Shown: positions 1 through 5,163 of the stretch, one piece after another
Position numbering within the stretch: position 1 is the stretch's first letter
Layout: every line of letters begins with the position of its first letter
NCBI GenBank assembly: GCA_001313065.1
Contig: BBFD01000190.1
Coordinates: forward strand, 1 to 8,039
Reading direction: 5' to 3'
From: Silvimonas sp. JCM 19000
GTDB lineage: Bacteria; Pseudomonadota; Gammaproteobacteria; Burkholderiales; Chitinibacteraceae
Length of the DNA stretch: 8,039 bases
Made by a program: the position numbers and the translations under genes
The notes under the pieces: model-generated
The model's database searches: none
Told to the model about the DNA's origin: nothing
The model's input: the letters and a program-made list of their open reading frames with translations, nothing else

Positions 1-511
1 CGCCTTCTTTGCCACCACCGGCCCAATCGACCATCTGGTCCTCGCCCTTGGCGGTGGCGCGGGCGCGGGTGAGTTTCGCGAGCTTGAGTTGGCGCAATTA
101 CGCCATGGTTTCGAGGCCAAATTCTGGCCGCAGCTGAATGCGCTGCAAGCCAGCCTGGCGGTATTGCGCGGTAGCGTAACGCTGATCTCGGCAATCTCGG
201 CCGGATGGCGATGCCGGGCGTGGCCGGGCTCGCTGCCATCAATGGCGCGCTGGAAGCATGGTGGGCACGCTGCGCGCGAATTGTCGCCGCTGCGCGTCAA
301 TGCCGTTGCGCCGGGCGTGGTGGATACGCCGTGGTGGGATGACAAACCGGCCGGATTCAAAGCCGCCGTGTTTGACCAGCAGGCGGCGACCTTGCCGGTA
401 CGTCGCGTCGGCCAGGCGGACGACATCGCGCATGCCGTGCAATTCTTGAGCGAGAACGGCTTTGTCAGCGGCACGGTGATCGAATGCGACGGCGGGCTAC
501 ATCTGCTCTAA
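1..511 (+). CDS. SDR family oxidoreductase, 5'-partial, frame-broken
   Basis: C-terminal part of a short-chain dehydrogenase/reductase fold protein. The frame is open from base 2, so the start lies left of the window and about 170 residues are visible. Seen: IDHLVLALGGGAGAG where the strand after the nucleotide loop is expected, FWPQLNALQASLAVL (helix), GSVTLISAISAG (active-site Ser strand), then ELSPLRVNAVAPGVVDTPWW and the C-terminal DDIAHAVQFLSENGFVSGTVIECDGG, which is the classic SDR cofactor-side ending. Between about 204 and 273 three single bases appear to be missing (near 204, 257 and 272). Restoring them gives MAMPGVAGLAAINGALEAMV and then TLARELSP. In that restored stretch the canonical Tyr-x-x-x-Lys is Leu-x-x-x-Asn, so the usual catalytic pair is absent, as in some divergent SDRs. 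The substrate is unknown. The stop TAA at 509-511 overlaps the stop of tag on the other strand. Confidence 0.85.
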   Translation, partial: AFFATTGPIDHLVLALGGGAGAGEFRELELAQLRHGFEAKFWPQLNALQASLAVLRGSVTLISAISAGWRCRAWPGSLPSMARWKHGGHAARELSPLRVNAVAPGVVDTPWWDDKPAGFKAAVFDQQAATLPVRRVGQADDIAHAVQFLSENGFVSGTVIECDGGLHLL

Positions 512-1078
512 GTCGTCGCTGCGCGTGGGCCGTGGCGGCAAATGCAGTCGGCGGCGTGGTCATTGACCATGCCGACCGCCTGCATCCATGCATACACCAC
601 CACCGGCCCGACAAACTTGAAGCCGCGTTTTTTTTAAGCGCCTTCGAAATCGTCACCGACAGTTCGGTCTGCGCGGGCACCGGCCCACTGTTCTGCAGCG
701 GCTGGCCCTGCACAAAATCCCAGCACCAAACGCCGAAATCTTCGCCGGCGGCTTGCATCGCCAGCCAGGCCCGCGCGTTGCCGATGGCGGCTTCAATCTT
801 TTGCCGCGAGCGGATGATGCCCGCGTCCTGCAGCAAACGCGCCACGTCGGCTGGGTAAACGCCGCCACCGTGGCGGGATCGAAACCGGCAAACGCACGGC
901 GAAATGCCTCGCGCTTGTACAAGATGGTGCGCCACGACAATCCGGCCTGAAATCCGTCGAGGATGAGCTTTTCCCATAAGGCGCGGCTGTCGCGCTCGGG
1001 CACACCCCATTCTTCATCGTGATAACGCTGCATCAGCGGATCGTTTTGTGCCCAACTACAGCGCGAAAATGCGTTCAT
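508..1078 (-). CDS. tag: DNA-3-methyladenine glycosylase I (frame-broken twice)
   Basis: Base-excision repair enzyme that removes 3-methyladenine from alkylated DNA. Starting at ATG 1078 the protein begins MNAFSRCSWAQNDPLMQRYH, then WGVP and DGFQAGLSW. It continues in a second frame as VARLLQDAGIIRSRQKIEAA, NARAWLAMQ and VWCWDFVQG, and in a third as RGFKFVGP, MQAVGMVNDHAADC and a TAG stop (508-510). The zinc-snap ligands of Tag are all present: Cys7 and His20, and the late His-x3-Cys pair. The 3-methyladenine pocket Trp is in AGLSW; the E. coli Glu38 position is Asp here. Breaks: one base missing in the CCC run (plus-strand ggg at 853-855), and an 8-base A run (plus-strand T run 628-635) where LKKRGF needs six. 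Corrected length is about 189 residues, normal for the family (E. coli 187). Probably a functional gene with sequence errors. Confidence 0.9.
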
Positions 1079-1629
1079 GACTAGCTCGTGGATGGCTGGC
1101 TGAAAGCGGCAGTCTAGTGCAAACCCGACCACGGCGGGCGTAGCGTAACGGCAGGGGGTCGACTACCGCTGAGGCATACTGCGGCCCCGGCGCGCTTCTG
1201 TATTTTGCTTAGGCAAAAGTTGCTTGCAAAGCGACAAATGGTGAGCGCGGACCGAGCGTCCGTTTAAGCCAGAATGCAGGCTTTTGCTTACAGCCGATTT
1301 TGTTGCTCAACTACGTAATGAGCGCCGGTTTTTTGAACGCAAATAGACTTGCATGCAAGCAAAGGCGTCGATAAGTCTGCCCGGGTCAATCATTTTTCTG
1401 ACAGAAGCACCCAGGACCACACCTGGGGTGTTTGCTGAATTAAAACAACGATATCGCTTTCGTGTAACTGAAATATTGTACGCAATCAGACACTCGGCAA
1501 ACGGCTGTCGGCGCTAGCCGTCCGCTCAGTCGGCAGGAGGCGGCTGAGGTGTTTTCGCGGTCAGATCGGGCGATTTATAGTCTGGCCATGTAAGCGAGAA
1601 ACACCCACTACACAGCGAGGGCCGCCACC
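1079..1629. other. 551-base non-coding stretch with short palindromes
   Basis: No credible coding sequence or tRNA in either strand. The right half is more AT-rich than the flanking genes. Structures seen: hairpin TTTTGC/GCAAAA at 1203-1218 with a TTAG loop, immediately followed by TTGCTTGCAA (1220-1229); the perfect palindrome CTTGCATGCAAG (1348-1359); and CCCAGG/CCTGGG at 1410-1427 with a 6-base loop. It must hold the promoter of tag (leftward) and of the secreted-protein gene (rightward), but only the latter has a candidate I can point to. Confidence 0.6.
1552..1581 (+). promoter_or_regulatory. Candidate sigma70 promoter of the secreted-protein gene
   Basis: A good -10 hexamer TATAGT (1576-1581, five of six) lies about 48 bases before the ATG. 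The -35 side is weak (TTTCGC, 1553-1558, 17-base spacer). The implied leader is about 40 bases. GAGGG at about 1616-1620 is the likely ribosome binding site. Confidence 0.35.
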
Positions 1630-2173
1630 ATGAAAAAAACTCCTGATCGCCATTGTGACTACAGTGTTGGCTACGGTCGCCCAGGCTGATCCGCCGCATC
1701 TGAATACCGCGCCGTTTGTGGCGCTGCTCGACCGCATCGGCCAAGTGGGTGTTAACGGTAATCTGTCTGACCCGCATTACGTGGGCGAGGCATTGCAATG
1801 CCAGGTCAGCGAGCGCCATATTCCGGCGCAAAAGGTGCGCGGCACCGAATTGCCCGCTATCGATTTTGGCTATCTGTTGACGAATTGCCCCTTGCCGCAG
1901 GCGGCCAACCGCTCGTTTCTGTACACCACGCAAGGCGAAGACAACAACCAGCCGGGCAAGGTAACGATCTTGCTGCACCCGTTTGATGACGGCAGCCGCT
2001 TGCCGCTGCAAAAGGTGGTGGATCTGGCCACCAGCGAGTTTGGCCAGCCCGAATGCAAAGGCGATGAAGACAGCCCGCAGTATTGTGTGTTCCGCCTGAA
2101 AGGCGAACACAACGCCACTTTGTTGATCCTCGGCATGCGTGGCGTATTGATGAATATCGCCTTGCAAAACTGA
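1630..2173 (+). CDS. Secreted four-cysteine protein of unknown function (frame break in signal peptide)
   Basis: I do not recognise the family. ATG 1630 is followed by seven A's (1633-1639). With six, the reading frame joins the long downstream frame and gives MKKLLIAIVTTVLATVAQA, a textbook Sec signal peptide with an Ala-Gln-Ala cleavage site after residue 19. The corrected precursor is 180 residues. The mature part has four cysteines (57, 86, 142, 152), an even number that suits two disulfides in the periplasm, and no membrane segment or lipobox. It ends with a hydrophobic stretch, LLILGMRGVLMNIALQN. A GTG at 1655 would also open the long frame but would cut the signal peptide, so 1630 is preferred. 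Transcribed alone: a promoter candidate lies upstream and a terminator directly follows the TGA stop. Confidence 0.7.
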
Positions 2174-2178
2174 GGCTT

Positions 2179-2214
2179 GCCCGGCCTGCGCGGGCGGCGC
2201 GCGCCGGGGCTTTT
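2179..2214 (+). terminator. Rho-independent terminator after the secreted-protein gene
   Basis: GCCCGGC (2179-2185) pairs with GCCGGGGC (2203-2210) with one extra G, enclosing a GC-rich loop, and is followed by TTTT. It begins 5 bases after the TGA stop. The T tract is short, so efficiency may be partial. Confidence 0.5.
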
Positions 2215-2235
2215 GAATTTAATTGGCGTAGAACG

Positions 2236-2264
2236 TTGACGCGGACAGCATAAAAGGGGATAAC
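2236..2264 (+). promoter_or_regulatory. Candidate promoter of the cold-shock gene
   Basis: TTGACG (2236-2241) and GATAAC (2259-2264) are separated by 17 bases. The implied start near 2271 would give a leader of about 130 nt, comparable with the long leaders known for cspA-type genes. A weaker start further downstream cannot be excluded. Confidence 0.45.
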
Positions 2265-2338
2265 GGCGGAGCAGGATCTCAAGCGTGAAGTGATCGTTAC
2301 ATTGTCAGTACCCCAGTGGCACCCCTTGTTACCTTATT

Positions 2339-2396
2339 TTCCTTGATGTTCGTGCGCTTCTTTTTCGAGCGACATGCTCTACTACGTATCAAGGAA
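2339..2396 (+). promoter_or_regulatory. Cold-shock mRNA leader with inverted repeat covering the ribosome binding site
   Basis: TTCCTTGA (2339-2346) is perfectly complementary to TCAAGGAA (2389-2396). The right arm contains the Shine-Dalgarno AAGGA located 6-10 bases before ATG 2402. Inside the loop, a smaller hairpin CGCTT/GAGCG (one G-U pair) is flanked by ATGT/ACAT. Folding would sequester the ribosome binding site, so this is a plausible RNA thermosensor or translational switch. The pairing is seen directly; the regulatory role is inference from the known leader-based control of csp genes. Confidence 0.5.
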
Positions 2397-2401
2397 TCAA
2401 A

Positions 2402-2605
2402 ATGGAACAAGGTATCGTCAAGTGGTTCAACGACGCTAAAGGCTTCGGCTTCATCACCCCGGCTGACGGCGGCCCGGATCTGTTCGCTCACTTCTCCGAA
2501 GTGAAAGTCGACGGCTTCAAGAGCCTGCAAGAAGGCCAGAAAGTGACCTACTCCAAGGGCATGGGTCCGAAAGGTCCGCAAGCCACCAACATCCAACCGG
2601 CCTGA
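2402..2605 (+). CDS. Cold-shock protein, CspA family
   Basis: Single cold-shock domain protein of 67 residues, the usual size. It is a five-stranded OB-fold that binds single-stranded RNA/DNA and acts as an RNA chaperone in the cytoplasm. Seen: [18 protein letters not shown] with RNP1 (KGFGFI, residues 13-18), then RNP2 as DLFAHFS (26-32; the usual form is DxFVHFS), then a Gly/Lys-rich end ([14 protein letters not shown]). The frame is intact. AAGGA sits just upstream of the ATG in a potentially foldable leader, and a strong terminator begins 21 bases after the stop, so it is a one-gene transcript. Which Csp paralogue (A, C, D, E) cannot be told from sequence alone. Confidence 0.97.
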   Translation: MEQGIVKWFNDAKGFGFITPADGGPDLFAHFSEVKVDGFKSLQEGQKVTYSKGMGPKGPQATNIQPA

Positions 2606-2625
2606 TTGCTGCGTTGCTTGTTAAG

Positions 2626-2654
2626 AAAAAACCCCGCATTGCGGGGTTTTTTTT
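2626..2654. terminator. Bidirectional rho-independent terminator between csp and PilZ genes
   Basis: AAAAAACCCCGC pairs perfectly with GCGGGGTTTTTT around a 3-base loop, with eight T's on the plus strand and at least six T's on the minus strand. It serves csp rightward and the PilZ gene leftward. Confidence 0.93.
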
Positions 2655-2665
2655 CGTCTACCGTT

Positions 2666-3052
2666 TCAGGCCTCTGCCACGCTGACCGGCCGTGCCCGGT
2701 GAAAATACGCCTTGAAGGCGCGCTGCAAGGCGTCGCGGCTAAGGTCATCCAGTTGCAGAAACTGGATGCCGGTACGGAACTGGCTCATTACATTGTCGTG
2801 CACGGTGTACACCACACGACAAGGAATCTGCACTATCTGCCGCTCGATCCCGTCGGGTCGCGCCGGAATTTCCAGGTAGAGCAGCGCCTCGGTGTGCATC
2901 TGCAAATACAGATCCAGATACACCGATGCCCCACTGATGGATAGATCACCGCTACGGCCAAAGGCCTGGCGCCCGTCTGTGGTCAACAAGACCACGCGCC
3001 AGCGCACGCTATGGCGGGTGGCCCGCTGCGCTTTATCTGAATACTCGTTCAT
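2666..3052 (-). CDS. PilZ domain protein (c-di-GMP binding)
   Basis: Stand-alone PilZ domain of 128 residues, a cytoplasmic c-di-GMP receptor that usually tunes motility, pili or exopolysaccharide. The c-di-GMP motif is complete: Arg13-x3-Arg17 in ATRHSVRWR, and Asp36-x-Ser38-x-x-Gly41 in DLSISGAS. Beta strands follow (LYLEIP, QIVQIPCRVVYTV, FRTGIQFLQL) and a C-terminal helix DALQRAFKAYFHR. I chose ATG 3052 because the domain starts right after it; the frame stays open far upstream, but that part is antisense to the channel gene and does not look like protein. A weak Shine-Dalgarno (CAGG) precedes it. The gene is divergent from the TRIC gene and convergent with csp. Confidence 0.92.
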   Translation of the reverse strand: MNEYSDKAQRATRHSVRWRVVLLTTDGRQAFGRSGDLSISGASVYLDLYLQMHTEALLYLEIPARPDGIERQIVQIPCRVVYTVHDNVMSQFRTGIQFLQLDDLSRDALQRAFKAYFHRARPVSVAEA

Positions 3053-3134
3053 GGTTCTGGCCTGCCCGGTGCGTCCTTGCGCAACCGCTTGCCGTCGTAT
3101 GCGGCTGTCATATATCAGCGCATTCTTATATGCG

Positions 3135-3166
3135 GTGAGCGCGCTCACTACCAGGAGCGCTCCTGG
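3135..3166. repeat. Two adjacent perfect palindromes
   Basis: GTGAGCGCGCTCAC (14 bases, 3135-3148) and CCAGGAGCGCTCCTGG (16 bases, 3151-3166) are separated by two bases and share the AGCGC core. They lie 83-114 bases upstream of the PilZ start codon, where dimeric repressor or activator sites, or paired hairpins, could act. Confidence 0.7.
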
Positions 3167-3184
3167 CTTGCCAAACGCCGGACA

Positions 3185-3208
3185 AAGAAAAGCCCGCCAC
3201 CAGGGCGG
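3185..3208 (-). terminator. Minus-strand terminator-like hairpin upstream of PilZ
   Basis: Read on the minus strand, CCGCC (3208-3204) pairs with GGCGG (3198-3194) around CTGGT and is followed by GC and then TTTTCTTT. It points toward the PilZ gene, about 135 bases before its ATG, with no recognisable minus-strand gene in front of it. Confidence 0.4.
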
Positions 3209-3225
3209 CCCAACCAAAGCCAAAA

Positions 3226-3336
3226 GGAGAGAGTAACGCGCCTGCCTGCGCGTTGAAGACATCATGCCTGCGGCAGGCTCTCCTGCCAGCCAGGCCCCCA
3301 CCTGGGGACCGCTCCTGGTGGGGCCGGGCCGCTGGC
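3226..3336 (+). ncRNA. Candidate structured leader RNA of the TRIC gene
   Basis: GGAGAG (3226-3231) can pair with CTCTCC (3278-3283), enclosing AACGCGC/GCGCGTT (3235-3241 / 3248-3254, loop CTGCCT) and GCCTG/CAGGC (3266-3270 / 3274-3278): a three-way junction. A competing hairpin GGCAGG/CCTGCC (3272-3277 / 3282-3287) would break it. Downstream GCCAGC (3285-3290) pairs with GCTGGC (3331-3336), enclosing GGCCCC.ACC/GGTGGGGCC. The exclusive folds resemble a riboswitch or attenuator. I do not see the conserved core of the glycine riboswitch or another class I know. Confidence 0.3.
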
Positions 3337-3428
3337 GTGGCGCGGATGCCACGCTGCGCATCAGCGCAAGCCAGGGCAGTGGCTGTCTCGCTATATGATG
3401 GCTGCGCTCACACAACCCGGTACGTGCA

Positions 3429-4051
3429 ATGCGGCTCCGCGCAGAAAAGCTGGTACTGATCGCCGACCTGGTCGGCACGCTGGTGTTCGCCATTGAAGGC
3501 GCGCTGACCGCCATGCGCGCGCATCTGGATTTGTTGGGCGTGATGCTGATCGCTTTATCGTCGCCCTGGGGGGCGGCGTCATCCGGGATGTGTTGATCGG
3601 CGATACGCCCCCCAGTGCCATCCGCGACTGGCGTTATCCGGCGCTCACCTTCGCCGCTGGCTTCATCAGCTTTGTCTGCAGCAGCGTGGTGTTGGCCTTG
3701 CCGCCGCTGTTCTATACCGTGCTTGATGCGGCCGGTCTGGCCTTGTTTGCTGTGGCCGGGGTGGAGAAAGCGCTGTTGCACGGCATACGCCCGTTTATTG
3801 CCGTGCTGCTGGGTACTGTTACCGGCACCGGCGGTGGGGTGGTGCGCGATATCTTGTTGGCGCGTGTGCCGCTGGTGCTGTATGCCGATATCTACGCCAC
3901 CGCGGCGTTTGTGGCAGGCGTGTTGGTGGTCAGTGCCCGGCAACTGGGCCTGCCGCCCACCGTTGCCGCCATGGCCGGCGGTATCGCCTGTTTTGTCTTG
4001 CGCATGCTGGCCGTGCAATATGGCTGGCACTTGCCGCGTGCCACCTTGTAA
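3429..4051 (+). CDS. Glycine transporter / TRIC-type channel family protein (YadS/YicG-like, one frame break)
   Basis: Inner-membrane protein of the UPF0126 family (Pfam Gly_transporter), with two tandem three-helix repeats. The corrected protein is 207 residues, the family's normal size. Seen: MRLRAEKLVLIADLVGTLVF and AIEGAL at the start, the repeat signature GGGVIRD (residues 48-54) and its second copy GGGVVRD (135-141), with hydrophobic helices between and after. One base is missing at the TTT run 3554-3556: IAF-IVALGGGVIRD crosses two frames there. ATG 3429 is the only Met start in the first frame after a stop at 3396-3398; its ribosome binding site is poor. The GNAT gene follows after 15 bases, so the two are probably co-transcribed. 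Substrate (glycine, or cations) is inferred from the family only. Confidence 0.87.
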
Positions 4052-4066
4052 CCAGGATACCAGGCC

Positions 4067-4546
4067 ATGAACCCGATCGTCCCGCACTCACAAGACCTGC
4101 AGTTTCGCTTTGCTTCGGTGGCTGATGTCAGCGCACTGGCCATGCTCAATTTGCAGTTGCTGCGCGATGAAGGCAACCACGTCAGTCTGAGTCTGCCCGA
4201 GCTGCAGGCGCGCATGGTGGGATGGCTGTCCGACAAGGATTATCGGGCCGTGTTATTTGAATACCGCGATCAGCTGGCCGGCTACGCCTTATTTGTGCAT
4301 GAGCCGGATCAGGTGTTTTTTTGCGCCAGTTTTATGTGCTGCCGGAATTCCGCCGTGGCGGTATCGGGCGCGGCGCGATGACGTGGCTGTGGGCCAATCC
4401 GTGGCGCAACGCCGCGCTTGCGGCTGGATGTGCTGGCTGGCAATGCCGCCGCGCTGGGCTTCTGGCGCGCGGTCGGCTTGTCAGACCATTACATCGCCAT
4501 GCACATGGCTAGCCCGCTGTCGGCCGCTCCATCACCAGCAAGGTAG
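4067..4546 (+). CDS. GNAT family N-acetyltransferase (frame-broken twice)
   Basis: Acetyl-CoA-dependent acetyltransferase of unknown substrate, corrected length about 160 residues. Frame 1 gives LQFRFASVADVSALAMLNLQ and DYRAVLFEYRDQLAGYALFV. Frame 2 gives LRQFYVLPEFRRGGIGRGAM, which holds the acetyl-CoA pyrophosphate loop R-x-G-I-G-R. Frame 3 gives LRLDVLAGNAAALGFWRAVG, the typical GNAT C-terminal helix and strand, then SDHYIAMHM and a TAG at 4544-4546. Breaks: a seven-T run at 4316-4322, where VFLRQF needs five, and a shift near 4411-4420 in a CG-rich repeat. The end overlaps the opposite-strand thioesterase by 38 bases. Without the second correction the protein would stop at 4512 with a non-GNAT tail. 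Likely the second gene of a TRIC-GNAT transcript. Confidence 0.82.
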
Positions 4547-4970
4547 AGGTGGCGGAGGCATACAGCTTGCCTTCGGCATCGGTGATCTTGCCTTCAGCAA
4601 AGGCGGCGCGGCGGCCAATCGAGATGACCTTGCCTTCCGCGCGCAGCAGGCCGGTGTCGGCCGTGATGGGGCGGTGATAGGCCACTTTGAGTTCAAGCGT
4701 GGTATACGCCTGGGTGGCGCTCAGGCTGGCGTGCACTGCGCAAGCGCAGGCCGAGTCGAGCAGGGTGGCCGCATAGCCGCCGTGCACCGTGCCGATCGGG
4801 TTATAGGCGTGATGGCCAGGCGTGCCGCTGAACACGGCGCGGCCCACTTCTACTTCGACAAAATCAAAATCCAGCGATACGGCAATGCCCGGTTTGCGCC
4901 CGGCTGCCACCAGTGCTTTCAGCTGACCAAGACCATCCAGTCCGGCACCGACTTGTTCAGACATATTCAT
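4509..4970 (-). CDS. PaaI-family hotdog-fold thioesterase
   Basis: Cytoplasmic acyl-CoA thioesterase of the PaaI/YbgC-like hotdog superfamily, 153 residues and intact. The catalytic segment is clear: Asn57-x-x-Gly60 then His63-Gly-Gly65 in AYNPIGTVHGGYAATLLDSA, with Asp72 at the helix. It is followed by strands TLELKVAYHRPI, LLRAEGKVISIGRRAAFAEG and LYASATSTLLVM. ATG 4970 was chosen because AGGAG stands 8 bases upstream; the open frame further upstream lacks such a signal. The natural acyl-CoA substrate cannot be read from sequence; neighbours are no help, as no phenylacetate genes are visible. It converges with, and overlaps the end of, the GNAT gene. Confidence 0.9.
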   Translation of the reverse strand: MNMSEQVGAGLDGLGQLKALVAAGRKPGIAVSLDFDFVEVEVGRAVFSGTPGHHAYNPIGTVHGGYAATLLDSACACAVHASLSATQAYTTLELKVAYHRPITADTGLLRAEGKVISIGRRAAFAEGKITDAEGKLYASATSTLLVMERPTAG

Positions 4971-5163
4971 CTGCTGCGCTCCTGTTTGAGTTGTTGGATG
5001 GCGATCATAAAACGCTTGCGGGCTGGCGGTGGAATCCAACGGTCGTTTTAAACGCAAGGGGGTGTCTCTTCCCAACCACGGGTAAAGGTCCTGGCGGGCA
5101 AATATCTATGCCATCTGGATAATGACGGTCTGATCAAAAGAATTGTTCTGTGGAAATGTCGAG
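4971..5163. other. Divergent intergenic region, thioesterase / GH114 lipoprotein
   Basis: 193 bases between divergent genes. It must carry both promoters. I see only a possible -10 GATAAT at 5118-5123 facing the GH114 gene, with no good -35, and no gene. Confidence 0.4.

Larger units (their letters stand above)
3053..3428. other. Hairpin-rich divergent intergenic region (PilZ / TRIC)
   Basis: 376 bases with no convincing gene. It contains AT-rich stretches near 3105-3135, suited to the PilZ promoter, two adjacent perfect palindromes, a minus-strand terminator-like hairpin, and a dense run of inverted repeats from 3226 to about 3385. These include GCGTGGC/GCCACGC (3335-3341 / 3348-3354) and TGCGC/GCGCA (3355-3359 / 3364-3368). 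The sub-features are listed separately. Confidence 0.6.

Noticed and set aside
1203..1218. Terminator of a leftward or rightward gene at the TTTTGC/GCAAAA hairpin
   Set aside because: The stem is AT-rich and only 6 bp, no gene ends nearby on either strand, and tag starts rather than ends on this side.
1526..2167. A 213-residue minus-strand open frame opposite the secreted protein
   Set aside because: It is antisense to a gene with a signal peptide, ribosome binding site and terminator, and shows the His/Gln/Arg-rich look of shadow translation.
3226..3290. Glycine riboswitch in front of the glycine/TRIC gene
   Set aside because: P1-P2-P3 order is similar, but the conserved core between P2 and P3 (GCCGAAGGAGCAA-like) and the CUCUCAGG segment after P3 are not present; kept only as an unclassified structured leader.
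3210..3430. A possible small membrane protein on the minus strand (hydrophobic stretch near 3180-3260)
   Set aside because: The hydrophobic words appear in more than one frame, there is no ribosome binding site with a start codon, and the region is dominated by hairpins that explain the composition.
2666..4087. A 473-residue open frame on the minus strand running through the PilZ gene and antisense to the TRIC gene
   Set aside because: Only the last 128 residues look like protein (PilZ). The rest is His/Gln/Gly-rich low-complexity translation typical of the antisense of a GC-rich gene, and the TRIC frames opposite it match a known family.
4257..5051. A 264-residue plus-strand open frame over the thioesterase
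   Set aside because: It is antisense to the intact hotdog thioesterase and has no recognisable domain; its first part is the wrong frame of the GNAT gene.
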